Shown here one piece after another: positions 50,818-59,615 of a stretch of 64,000 bases of DNA; the first letter of the stretch is position 1, and every line of letters starts with the position of its first letter. Source of the stretch: Palsa-1248 sp963737835. Lineage in GTDB: Bacteria; Gemmatimonadota; Gemmatimonadetes; Gemmatimonadales; Gemmatimonadaceae. Under the pieces are notes generated by a model. The model made no database searches, was not told where the DNA came from, and saw only the letters and a program-made list of their open reading frames with translations. Both the position numbers and the translations under genes were made by a program. The DNA lies in contig CAVTUH010000003.1 in assembly GCA_963737835.1 (NCBI GenBank), positions 310,001 to 374,000 on the forward strand, written 5' to 3'.

Positions 50818-51624
50818 ATGGCGGAGCGCACGGTCCAGCTCGTTCTCCACTACGACGGGACCCGCTTCGCTGGCTGGCAGCGCCAGCCGGAGGCGAGGAC
50901 CGTTCAAGGGGAGTTCGAGCAGACCCTCAGTCGGCTGTGCAACGTAAAGACGCGCGCGGTCGGAGCGGGCCGGACCGATGCGGGCGTGCACGCGCGGGGG
51001 CAGGCGGTTGGCGCTCTGGTGCCGGCGACGTGGACTGTGACCAAGCTGCGGCGAGCGTTGAATGCGCTGCTGCCGGACGACATCCGGGTCGCCGCCGCGT
51101 ATGAGATGCAACCGGACTTTCATGCGCGATACAGCGCGGTGTCGCGCGCCTACACGTACCGAGTCGGGACGGACGACGAAGCGCACTCACCCTTTCGATC
51201 GCCGTGGGAATGGGCTGTCAACGACCCGCTCGATCGGCGGCAGCTCGCTGACGCGGCCCAGGCCCTGGTTGGCGACCACTGCTTTCGGGCGTACGCCGTG
51301 CGAGGGACGGCGCCGGCGCGCGACGATCATCGGTGTGTGGTGCACGACGCGCGGTGGCGCGAGCGCCCCGGAGGATTGACCTTTGAGATTAGGGCAAACC
51401 GCTTCCTCCATCACATGGTCAGATTTATCGTCGGCACCATGGTGGAGGTCGCGGCGGGGCGGCGCGATGCTGGCGCAGTGGCTCAACTGCTCGAGGCACC
51501 AGACAACTCGGACGTCTCGCCGCCGGCTCCTGCGCACGCGCTCTGCCTCGAGCAGGTCGAGTACCCCCGCGACTTGTACCTGCCTGGCGCAGAGCTGGAC
51601 ACGGAGCGCACGATTGCAGGCTGA
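50818..51624 (+). CDS. truA: tRNA pseudouridine(38-40) synthase TruA
   Basis: Pseudouridine synthase of 268 residues for the anticodon stem-loop. 'LVLHYDGTRFAGWQRQPEAR' is the opening, 'AVGAGRTDAGVHARGQAVG' holds the catalytic Asp (RTDAGVHA), 'YTYRV' the strand after it, and 'IRANRFLHHMVRFIVGTMVE' the C-terminal core. The ATG is very near the probable transcription start. The gene is followed after 27 bases by the TalC-like gene on the same strand. Confidence 0.96.
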   Translation: MAERTVQLVLHYDGTRFAGWQRQPEARTVQGEFEQTLSRLCNVKTRAVGAGRTDAGVHARGQAVGALVPATWTVTKLRRALNALLPDDIRVAAAYEMQPDFHARYSAVSRAYTYRVGTDDEAHSPFRSPWEWAVNDPLDRRQLADAAQALVGDHCFRAYAVRGTAPARDDHRCVVHDARWRERPGGLTFEIRANRFLHHMVRFIVGTMVEVAAGRRDAGAVAQLLEAPDNSDVSPPAPAHALCLEQVEYPRDLYLPGAELDTERTIAG

Positions 51625-51651
51625 CAGACAGTCGAACGGTAGGCGGAGGCA

Positions 51652-52317
51652 ATGAAAATCTTCGTAGCGACAGCATTGACGCGGGACGTGGAATGGGCGA
51701 CGGAAGCAGGCCTGGCCGATGGCGTGGTCGTGCCGCCGTCGCTCCTGCGCGAAGTCGCAGGCCACGCCGGTGAGCGGGCCCTACTGGCGGATATTTGCAA
51801 CGCCACGCCGCTGCCGGTGTGCGCCTCCGTCGGATCCGTCATGGCCGCAGACATTTATCGGGACGGCCGCGAGCTCGCCAAGATCTCGGACCAGATCCTG
51901 GTCCAGGTGCCGCTGGTGGAGGACGCAGTCCCCGCGATTCGCCGTCTGCGCGCAGATGGCGTGCGCGCAGTGGCGACACTGATCTTTGGAACCGCGCAGG
52001 CAGTCCTGGCCGCGAAAGCGGGCGCGTTCATGGTGCAGGTCGACGTCGATCAGCTCGACGCGATTGGCGAGGATGGCGCAGCGATTCTCCAGGACGTGCG
52101 TGCCGTGTTCGCCGCGCACGCCATCGGCTGCGACGTCGCCGCATCCATGCCTCGCAACAGCACGCAATTCGCCCGCTGCGCCAGAGCGGGGGCCGACGTA
52201 GTCGCGGTGACGACCGACGTGCTCCGTTCGTTGTTGCTGCATCCGCTCACAGATCGCGGACTCGATCAGCTGCTCCGCGACCTGAGTGCACATGCGCCCG
52301 CCCGGGCCACCGTATAG
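51652..52317 (+). CDS. TalC/FsaA-like protein without the Schiff-base lysine
   Basis: A 221-residue protein with the full length and fold pattern of small transaldolases (fructose-6-phosphate aldolase group): 'MKIFVATA', 'DGVVVPPSLLREVAG', 'VRAVATLIFGTAQAVLAAKA', 'DQLDAIGEDGAAIL'. In FsaA the Schiff-base Lys85 is in 'VVKVP' and Asp6 in 'YLDT'; here the same numbers are Gln85 ('LVQVP') and Ala6, and the T-T-N-P loop reads V-V-P-P. The chemistry of the family is therefore very unlikely. Annotation tools may call it transaldolase; I see a pseudoenzyme or a protein with a new function. Confidence 0.75.
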   Translation: MKIFVATALTRDVEWATEAGLADGVVVPPSLLREVAGHAGERALLADICNATPLPVCASVGSVMAADIYRDGRELAKISDQILVQVPLVEDAVPAIRRLRADGVRAVATLIFGTAQAVLAAKAGAFMVQVDVDQLDAIGEDGAAILQDVRAVFAAHAIGCDVAASMPRNSTQFARCARAGADVVAVTTDVLRSLLLHPLTDRGLDQLLRDLSAHAPARATV

Positions 52318-52342
52318 GCTGACGCATGAGGCTCAACCATCA

Positions 52343-53942
52343 ATGATGTCGATGAGTGATGTCGATTCCCATGTTCGTCGATTCGAGCCGGTGGCGCCGC
52401 CCGTGACGTCGCCACGCGTGTCATTGAAACAGCCCACGCGTCGCCGCGCACTGCTCGTCCTTGCGGCCGCCGTGCTGGTGTGCGGGTGCCGGTCGCGTGC
52501 CGCGGCGCCCGCGACTAATGCCGGGTTCGTGGCGGACCCGGCCGACCAGGACACGGGCCGGACTGCATTGCTGGCTGCGCCGTCGGCGAACGACACGGGG
52601 GGATTAGCCACAGCACCGCGCACGGATTCACACTCCGTGCATCTCGAGCCCGGCTGCTCGGACCGCGCTCGCCATGCGCCGAACGCCGATCACCGACGCC
52701 GTCGCGCGAGTCGCCCCGGCGGTCGTGACCGTGCAGACGCAGGCGGTCACGCACTCGTCGGATCCATTCGACACGTTCTTTGGCGGTGGAGGGGATCGGA
52801 CCACGCAGGGGCTTGGCTCGGGATTCATCGTCCGGCCGGATGGCGTCATCGTCACCAATGCACACGTCGTCAGCAGTGCGACGTCCGTCAACGTCGCGCT
52901 CCGCGACGGGACGACCTATCCCGCAAAGGTCGTTGGCGTCGACCAAGTGAACGACCTCGCGGTCTTGCGCATCAACGCCCAGCACTTGCCCGTAGCAACC
53001 CTCGGAAATTCGGACGATCTGCTCATTGGCGAATGGGCCATTGCGATCGGGAATCCGTACGGCTTCTTCCTCGGAAACACCGAGCCGAGTGTGACCGCCG
53101 GAGTGATCAGCGGCACGGGACGTAATCTCGTCGGCCAGGCCGAGGGCAATGGCGTCTACGTCGACATGATTCAGACGGACGCGGCGATCAATCCGGGGAA
53201 CTCGGGCGGCCCGCTCGTCAACGCACTCGGGGAAGTGATCGGGGTCAATAGCTCGATCTACACGCCGAGCGGCGGGTCCGTCGGCCTGGGGTTTGCCATC
53301 CCGATCAACCGCGCCAAGCGCGTGACCGAGGACCTGCTCGCGCACGGCGCCGTCCGGCGCCCGTGGATCGGCGTGACACCCCAGTTGAGCGAATCCAGCA
53401 ACCCGCGCGAATTGCTCACAGGCGGCGTGACGGTGCGCTCGGTCGCTCCGGGGTCGCCGGCCGCGCGTGCCGGGATCGTGCCCGGTGACATGATCGTGCA
53501 GTCCCGCGGACGCCCGATGCACAACCCCTACGACTGGGAAGCCGAGCTGCTCGACATGCGCGTCGGCGAAAACGTGGCCCTGCTGATCCGCCACGGCACA
53601 CGAGAATTCACGGACACCGTGCAGGTTTCCGACCTGCCGGACGTCGCGGCACCGAAGGTCGAAGTCCTCAAGGAGCTGCAACTCGTGACGTTGACGCCCG
53701 CCATCCGGATCGAGCGCGGTGTGCGGAGCACGCACGGCGCCGTCATCTACAGCGTCACCCCGCGCGTCTCCGACGAGCTGGGAATCCGATCCGGTGACGT
53801 GATTCTGCAGGTGAATCGCACACCCGTGGCGAGCGCTGACCAGGCAGCCCGGGCACTGAACTACTATGCGGGCCGCGGCCTCATTCGGATGTACTTCGAG
53901 CACAACGGCCAGGTGTTCACGACGGACTTCAACATCCAATGA
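52343..53942 (+). CDS. DegP/HtrA-type serine protease with PDZ domains (frameshifted as assembled)
   Basis: Periplasmic or lipid-anchored protease. The first frame supplies a basic N-terminus, a hydrophobic segment and lipobox 'VLVCGC', then a linker to about 52640. The protease continues in another frame from 'RRTPITDAVARVAPAVVTVQ'. Counted from that Met, the triad is His64 ('TNAHVV'), Asp94 ('NDLAV') and Ser177 ('GNSGGP'), and two PDZ domains follow (about 235-320 and 335-420). The break lies at about 52630-52665. Restoring it gives a normal secreted HtrA protein of about 530 residues. Its stop overlaps the purB start (ATGA). Confidence 0.85.
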
Positions 53943-55421
53943 GCGCGCGCGACGCGCTCGACTCGGCTCGCAGCGCTGGGGACCCTCAGTCGGGCTACGT
54001 CTCCCCACTCGCTGAGCGGTACGCGTCGCCCGACATGCTGGCGCTGTGGTCGCCTCGCACGCGCTACGGGCTGTGGCGGCGCATTCTGGCTGGCGTTGGC
54101 CGAAGCCGAGCGGGAGTTGGGGGCCGACGTGCCAGCAACGGCGATTGCCGAAATGCGGGCCCATCTCGATGACATCGACTTCGCTGCGGTCCGTGCCTAC
54201 GAGAAGCGCTTCCGTCATGATGTCATGGCCCATGTGCACGCGTTCGCCGACGTCGCGCCGGCCGCGCGGCGGGTGATCCATTTGGGTGCGACCAGCGCGG
54301 ACATCACGGACAATGCGGACTTGATCCAGGTGCGGATGGGCCTCGAGATCCTGCGGTCGCGAGTGGTACGCGTGCTTCGGCTCCTCGCCGCATTTGCCGA
54401 GCGCTGGCGTGCCGAGCCGACCCTGGGCTATACCCATCTGCAGCCGGCCCAGCTCACGACCGTCGGGAAACGCGCAACGCTCTGGATGCAGGACCTGGTG
54501 CTCGACCTGGAGGACCTCGACCACTGCCACGCGACCCTGCCGTTTCGCGGCATCAAGGGCACGACCGGCACGCAGGGAAGCTACCTGGAGCTCTTTCGCG
54601 GAGACCACGCGCGCGTGCGCGAGCTGGACCAGCGAGTCACCCGGGCCCTGGAGTTCACCGACAGCCTGGCCGTCACCGGTCAGACGTACTCGCGCAAGCT
54701 CGACGCGCGCGTGCTTTCAGTCATCGCGGGGATCACGGCGACCGCAGCGAAGTTCAGCGGCGACATTCGACTGCTGCAGGCGTTCGGTGAGATCGAGGAA
54801 CCGTTCGAGCAGGATCAGGTCGGCTCATCGGCTATGGCGTACAAGCGCAACCCCATGCGGTCCGAGCGCATTGCATCGCTGGCGCGTTTCGTCCAGTCGC
54901 TCGAACCCAATGCCAATCAGACACACAGTGTGCAATACTTCGAGCGCACCTTGGATGACAGCGCCAACCGGCGCCTCGTGCTTCCCGAAAGTTTCCTCGC
55001 CGCCGACGCCATCCTGTTGCTCATGGCCAATGTGTCCGCCGGTTTGGAGGTGCATCCGGCGCGGATTCGCCGCCGGGTCGAGGACGAGTTGCCATTCATG
55101 GCCACTGAGGAGCTGATTGTGCGGGCGGTGCGAGCGGGCGGCGACCGGCAGGCGACCCACGAAACGATCCGCCGGCACAGCCTCGCGGCGGCGGCGGCGC
55201 TCAAGGCCGGGGCAGCCCGGAATGACATGCTGGAGCGATTGGCATCCGATCCGTCGTTCCCGATGAGCGCGGACGACTTGAGAGGCGTGCCACTTGACCC
55301 ACAACGCTTCGTCGGACGGGCCGCCGAGCAGGTCGATGATTTTCTGCGTGACGTCGTCGGGCCAATTCTCGCGACCGACGACGGCGTCCCGACGGCACTC
55401 GATGAACACGTACGAGTCTGA
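53939..55421 (+). CDS. purB: Adenylosuccinate lyase (frameshifted as assembled)
   Basis: Purine enzyme that removes fumarate from SAICAR and adenylosuccinate. The N-terminus ('YVSPLAERYASPDMLALWSP', 'TRYGLWRR') is in one frame; at about 54078-54090 the sequence slips and continues as 'WLALAEAERELGADVP'. The rest is complete: 'VIHLGATSADITDNADL' , 'GYTHLQPAQLTTVGKRA', 'GIKGTTGTQGSYLELF', the signature loop 'GSSAMAYKRNPMRSERI' and the C-terminal helices. Joined, it is about 494 residues. As purB is essential in most media, I take the break as a sequencing or assembly fault. It overlaps the protease gene before it by four bases. Confidence 0.92.
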
Positions 55422-55424
55422 TCG

Positions 55425-56396
55425 ATGAGAGAGTCTCCACACGCACACCGTGATGTCGTGAGCAATCCGATCCGAGAGACGCACCTGCCGCTGCCACTGC
55501 TCCGCCAGGGCAAGGTGCGCGATGTGTATGAGGTCGATGCCGATCGCTTGCTGCTGGTGGCGAGCGACCGCATCAGCGCCTTCGACGTGGTCATGCGCGA
55601 GCCGGTGCCACACAAGGGCGCGGTCCTCACACAGCTGACCGCATGGTGGTTGCGACAGTTGGCGCGCGACGTGCCCCACCACCTGATCAGCGCCGACCCC
55701 GACGCGATCGTCGCAGCGGTGCCCGTGTTGGCTCCGGCCCAAGCCTCCTTGGTGGGCCGCGCGATGCTCGTGCACCGCACGACGGTGTATCCCATCGAGT
55801 GCGTCATGCGCGGCTATATCTCGGGATCGGCCTGGAAGGAGTACCGCTCGGGCGTGCCCGTCGCAGGCCACCGGCTTCCCGCTGGCCTGCGCGAAAGTGA
55901 TCGCCTGGACCCGCCGTTATTCACGCCCGCGACCAAGGCGGAAAGCGGGCACGACGAGAACATCACGACCGACGAAATGGCGAAGCGCATCGGACGACCG
56001 GTCACGCAGGAGCTGGAGCGGTTGACCCGATTGATCTACGAGCGCGGTCGCACCGTGGCCGCGGGACGCGGCATTCTGATCGCGGACACCAAGTTGGAGT
56101 TCGGGCGCACCGGCGAGCGCATTCTGCTGATCGATGAGGTGTTGACGCCCGACAGCTCGCGGTTCTGGCCCGCCGACGGGTATGCGCCCGGCCGGTCGCA
56201 GGCGAGCTTCGACAAGCAGCCGCTGCGGGATTACCTGGACGGCGAGCGGCGCGCCGGCCGCTGGAACGGAGATGCGCCGCCCCCTGTATTGCCGCCGGAG
56301 GTGGTCCGAGCCACGAGTGCGCGGTACCTGGAAGCGTTTCGCCGACTGACGGGCGCGCCGCTGGCGCCGGGCGTCGGCGGGCCGGCGGCCACGTGA
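55425..56396 (+). CDS. purC: Phosphoribosylaminoimidazole-succinocarboxamide synthase
   Basis: SAICAR synthase of 323 residues. 'LLRQGKVRDVYEVDADRLLL' binds ATP, 'ASDRISAFDVVMREPVPHKG' and 'ECVMRGYISGSAWKEY' the substrate, 'FTPATKAESGHDENIT' and 'LIADTKLEFG' the metal and CAIR, and 'SRFWPADGY' the C-terminal site. The length is that of the longer bacterial/yeast form. It begins three bases after the purB stop and its own end overlaps psd (GTGA), so translation is coupled along the set. Confidence 0.96.
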   Translation: MRESPHAHRDVVSNPIRETHLPLPLLRQGKVRDVYEVDADRLLLVASDRISAFDVVMREPVPHKGAVLTQLTAWWLRQLARDVPHHLISADPDAIVAAVPVLAPAQASLVGRAMLVHRTTVYPIECVMRGYISGSAWKEYRSGVPVAGHRLPAGLRESDRLDPPLFTPATKAESGHDENITTDEMAKRIGRPVTQELERLTRLIYERGRTVAAGRGILIADTKLEFGRTGERILLIDEVLTPDSSRFWPADGYAPGRSQASFDKQPLRDYLDGERRAGRWNGDAPPPVLPPEVVRATSARYLEAFRRLTGAPLAPGVGGPAAT

Positions 56397-57049
56397 GCTT
56401 CGCGCGCGAAGGCTACGTCTACATGCTGGGGGCGGCCGCAGTCGCCGCCGCGCTGCTCGCGACAGCCCTCGTCCGCCGATCGTGGGCGCTGTGGGTCGCC
56501 GCGTTCGTGTGCGTGGTGATTGCGCTCTGGGTCGCGTATTTCTTTCGAGACCCCGAGCGGCACGGTGACCGCGGCGAGCGGTTTGTCGTCTCTCCGGCCG
56601 ATGGCCGGGTGGCCATGATCGCCACGGTCGATGAGCCGCTCTTCCTCCGCGGGCGCGCCTCTCGCATTTCCGTGTTCATGAACGTCTTCGATGTGCATGT
56701 CAACCGATATCCGCTCGACGGAGTGATTCGGTACAAGCACTACAATCCCGGCAAGTTCCTCAATGCGGCGCAAGAGAAAGCCAGTCTGGACAACGAACAG
56801 CAGTCCGTTGGCATCGAGACGGCCGACGGCCGGCGGCGCCTGGTGGTACGCCAGATCGCCGGCCTCATCGCCCGGCGCATCGCGACCTACGGAGCGGTCG
56901 GCGACGCCGTTACGCAGGGTGATCGCATGGGCATCATTCGCTTCGGCTCGCGGGTCGACGTGTTCTTCGCACCGGAAGCGGTCATCAAGGTGAGCGTGGG
57001 CCAACGCGTGCTCGCGGGCGTCACCGTGCTCGCGGAGCTGCCAGCGTGA
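56393..57049 (+). CDS. psd: Phosphatidylserine decarboxylase (short form)
   Basis: Membrane-bound pyruvoyl enzyme making phosphatidylethanolamine, 218 residues. Two N-terminal hydrophobic segments (about 10-28 and 30-47) are followed by 'FFRDPER', 'VVSPADGRVAMI', 'SVFMNVFDVHVNRYPLDG' (catalytic His) and 'GIIRFGSRVDVFF', whose G-S bond is cut to give the pyruvoyl Ser. This is the short proteobacterial/archaetidylserine-type form. The GTG start overlaps purC. pssA follows, so the two steps of PE synthesis are together inside a purine gene cluster. Confidence 0.94.
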   Translation: MSFAREGYVYMLGAAAVAAALLATALVRRSWALWVAAFVCVVIALWVAYFFRDPERHGDRGERFVVSPADGRVAMIATVDEPLFLRGRASRISVFMNVFDVHVNRYPLDGVIRYKHYNPGKFLNAAQEKASLDNEQQSVGIETADGRRRLVVRQIAGLIARRIATYGAVGDAVTQGDRMGIIRFGSRVDVFFAPEAVIKVSVGQRVLAGVTVLAELPA

Positions 57050-57083
57050 TGCCGCCGCCCACCTCGCTCGTGACGAGGACGTC

Positions 57084-58031
57084 GTGATCCCGGTCCGCAG
57101 GCTGGTTGCGCGCCGGCTCGGGCGCTCCGACGTCCGGCGGGCCGCGCCTGCGCTGCCCAACGGGTTCACCCTCGGCAATCTCTTTTTTGGCATCTTTGCG
57201 ATCGTGTCCGCCTCCCGCGGACAATTCGCCCACGCGGTCCTCTACGTCGTCCTCGGCGGCGTCTGCGATGGCTTCGATGGCCGGATCGCGCGCGCCACCG
57301 GCACGGGCAGCCGGTTTGGCGTCGAGCTGGATTCGCTCGTCGATGCGATCTCGTTCGGGCTCGCGCCCGCAATGATCATCTACTTCTCGGTGCTGGACCG
57401 GGAAGGCGGGGCGTGGTGGCTGCTCGTGTTTCTGTTCACCGCCTGCGCCGTCATCCGACTCGCCCGGTTCAATGTGACCCAGGCGGGAACGGCCAAGCGA
57501 CACTTCCAGGGACTGCCGAGCCCCGCGGCCGGGGTGACGCTGGCGACCTACTACTGGTTCAGCCAGAGTGCGCTGTACACGCAGACGGCGATCGCGGATC
57601 TGCCGTGGCCGGACGTCATGAAGATCCTGATGGGCGTCCTGTCCATCCTCATGATCACAAATGTGCCGTACCCGGTCTTTCCCAAGGTGGGCGTGCGGAG
57701 TTGGCGCGCGGTCGGTGGACTCGTTGTCGTAGTGGGCGCGATTTGCGGTATATTTATCTATGGCCGTGAGTTCTTCTTTCCCGCAGGCATGGCGTACGTG
57801 CTCTACGGGCTCGTCAAGACGTTCGTCCTCGGCCTGGCAGATCGCATCCCCACAGGCGGCGGCATGGACGATGACCGCACCGAGGATGACGACGACGCGC
57901 TGGTTACGCGCCGCGGGCGCGACCTCGTCGTCGGTCGCCGCCGGCGCCAGCATCGACGGCGGCGCGGCCTGCTGCCGACACCCGGTGCCGGCAATCGCAC
58001 CGCGGAAGCGGATGGAGTGCGCGACGGCTGA
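57084..58031 (+). CDS. pssA: CDP-diacylglycerol-serine O-phosphatidyltransferase
   Basis: Integral membrane CDP-alcohol phosphotransferase. The signature D-G-x2-A-R-x8-G-x3-D-x3-D is seen in 'DGFDGRIARATGTGSRFG' with 'ELDSLVD' after it. 'LPNGFTLGNLFFGIFAI' starts the first span; about eight spans follow up to residue 260. The C-terminal 50 residues are a charged tail, first acidic ('DDDRTEDDDD') then Arg-rich, not seen in the core family. A GTG start is used, 34 bases after psd. Product goes to Psd for phosphatidylethanolamine. Confidence 0.94.
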   Translation: MIPVRRLVARRLGRSDVRRAAPALPNGFTLGNLFFGIFAIVSASRGQFAHAVLYVVLGGVCDGFDGRIARATGTGSRFGVELDSLVDAISFGLAPAMIIYFSVLDREGGAWWLLVFLFTACAVIRLARFNVTQAGTAKRHFQGLPSPAAGVTLATYYWFSQSALYTQTAIADLPWPDVMKILMGVLSILMITNVPYPVFPKVGVRSWRAVGGLVVVVGAICGIFIYGREFFFPAGMAYVLYGLVKTFVLGLADRIPTGGGMDDDRTEDDDDALVTRRGRDLVVGRRRRQHRRRRGLLPTPGAGNRTAEADGVRDG

Positions 58032-58085
58032 TCGAGACATCTCGCGAGACGGAGACGCCCGCGTCGTGTGGGCGGACGCCGCCTG

Positions 58086-58340
58086 ATGCGCTATCGAGTC
58101 GCCATTCATATTCTGCCCCGCGAGGGCATTCTCGATCCACAGGGACACGCCGTGGCCGACGCCCTGCACACACTGGGATTCGGTGGCGTTCGCGACGTGC
58201 GGATCGGACGACACGTTGTCGTCGACACGGATGCGGAGACGCCGGAGGCGGCGACGGAGTCCGTTCGCGCGATGTGCGGTCGCCTGCTCGCCAATCCCGT
58301 GATCGAGGACTTCGAAATCGCGTCTGTCACACGTACCTGA
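58086..58340 (+). CDS. purS: Phosphoribosylformylglycinamidine synthase subunit PurS
   Basis: Small subunit (84 residues) of the three-part FGAM synthase, which bridges PurL and PurQ. 'YRVAIHILPREGILDPQG' and 'ALHTLGFGGVRDVRIGRHV' are the family hallmarks. The ATG before 'RYRVAIH' was chosen; six codons upstream is another in-frame start with poor fit. purQ begins 18 bases later, the classical purSQL order. The 54-base gap to pssA holds no clear promoter. Confidence 0.95.
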   Translation: MRYRVAIHILPREGILDPQGHAVADALHTLGFGGVRDVRIGRHVVVDTDAETPEAATESVRAMCGRLLANPVIEDFEIASVTRT

Positions 58341-58358
58341 CCTTCGCTCGAGGCCATC

Positions 58359-59051
58359 ATGCGGTTCGGCATTATCACGTTCCCCGGTTCCAACTGTGAC
58401 ACGGACGCGTATTACGCGGTCGTGGAAGCGCTTGGCGAGGAAGCCGTGATGCTCTGGCACAAGGACCACGATCTACAGGGCGTGGATGTGGTGATCCTGC
58501 CGGGTGGATTCGCGCACGGTGACTACCTCCGCGCGGGCGCGATCGCGCGCTTCAGCCCCATCATGCGCGACGTCGCTGCGCACGCCGGCCGCGGGGGCCG
58601 CGTGCTGGCGATCTGCAACGGATTCCAGATCGCCTGCGAGGCGGGATTGTTGCCCGGCGCGCTCGTGCGTAACGGAGGCCAATCCTACATCTGCGATCAG
58701 ATCTGGGTCCGCGTCGAGAATGCCGATACCGCGTTTACCAATGCGTATCCGGCGGGGGCGGTGCTCCGCATGCCGATCGCGCACGGCGAAGGGCGCTTCG
58801 TCGCCGATCGCGCAATCCTCGACGCACTCGAGAATGAAGGCCGCGTCGTCTTTCGCTATGTCGACGCAGCAGGTGTCGTGTCTCCGGAGGGAAATCCGAA
58901 TGGATCGACCCGTGCGATCGCAGGCATCATCAACAGTGCAGGCAACGTGCTGGGCCTCATGCCACACCCCGAGCGAGTCGTCGACCCGATCCTCGGGCCG
59001 CCGGATGGCCTGCCGCTGTTCGAGTCTCTCGTCACACGAGTGGCGGCGTAG
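58359..59051 (+). CDS. purQ: Phosphoribosylformylglycinamidine synthase, glutaminase subunit PurQ
   Basis: Class I glutamine amidotransferase of 230 residues that supplies ammonia to PurL. 'FGIITFPGSNCDTDAYYAV' opens the fold, the nucleophile Cys86 lies in 'LAICNGFQ', and the His-Glu pair is in 'LGLMPHPERVVD'. 'ILPGGFAHGDYLRAG' is the oxyanion side. It is followed one base later by a small exported protein gene that splits purQ from purL. Confidence 0.96.
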   Translation: MRFGIITFPGSNCDTDAYYAVVEALGEEAVMLWHKDHDLQGVDVVILPGGFAHGDYLRAGAIARFSPIMRDVAAHAGRGGRVLAICNGFQIACEAGLLPGALVRNGGQSYICDQIWVRVENADTAFTNAYPAGAVLRMPIAHGEGRFVADRAILDALENEGRVVFRYVDAAGVVSPEGNPNGSTRAIAGIINSAGNVLGLMPHPERVVDPILGPPDGLPLFESLVTRVAA

Positions 59052-59052
59052 G

Positions 59053-59613
59053 ATGCGGTCGTCGACTCGCCTCGGACACCTCGCGCGGATCGCGCTGATC
59101 GGGCTGACGCTCCCGCTCACGGCAACCTGGGCCTTCGCGCAGGCGCCCGCGCCCGTCGCCATTGATCCGGGCATGACGCGAGACGAGGTGGTCGCCCGGC
59201 TCGGGACGCCGAGCGGTGAGAGTCACGCGGGGTCCTTCACCTACCTCTTCTACGACAACGGCTGTGCCGCGCGCTGCGGGATCGATGACGTCGTCGTCCT
59301 CGAGAGGAACATCGTCACGGACGCCATGTTCCGATCGCGCAAGCGTGCGTTCACCGGTGTCAGCTCCTCACCCCAGGAGCTCTCAGCCGCGCCGGCCGGT
59401 CACGTCGGGCCGGAGCCTCTGCGGGCGAGCACCAGCGATGACAGCGCCCATCGCGGTGGCATCGTATTCGCGCAGCCGCACCCGATTGCCCAACCGCCCC
59501 GGTACGTCCGCATCATTCCCAATCGGGCAGACTCGGCTCGCATGGCGCAGCCGAGCGCCGGCGGCGCGGCCTCGGCGACCGGAACCGATTCGGCAGCGAC
59601 GACCCCGCACTGA
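59053..59613 (+). CDS. Small exported protein with a BamE/SmpA-like motif
   Basis: A 186-residue protein with a signal peptide (hydrophobic core about residues 12-28, cleavage near TWAFAQA). The mature start 'IDPGMTRDEVVARLGTPSGE' resembles the first helix-turn of BamE/SmpA-type domains ('G-M-T-x-x-x-V-x-x-x-x-G-x-P'). The remainder ('YLFYDNGCAARCGIDDVVVL') fits a small two-layer domain, after which the tail is Ser/Ala/Pro-rich and disordered. A pair of Cys may form a disulfide. It lies tightly between purQ and purL (1- and 2-base gaps), an odd place for an envelope protein. Function unknown. Confidence 0.7.
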   Translation: MRSSTRLGHLARIALIGLTLPLTATWAFAQAPAPVAIDPGMTRDEVVARLGTPSGESHAGSFTYLFYDNGCAARCGIDDVVVLERNIVTDAMFRSRKRAFTGVSSSPQELSAAPAGHVGPEPLRASTSDDSAHRGGIVFAQPHPIAQPPRYVRIIPNRADSARMAQPSAGGAASATGTDSAATTPH

Positions 59614-59615
59614 CC

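Noticed and set aside
51652..52317. Calling this gene a functional transaldolase
   Set aside because: The Schiff-base Lys and the conserved Asp are both replaced at the exactly equivalent positions.
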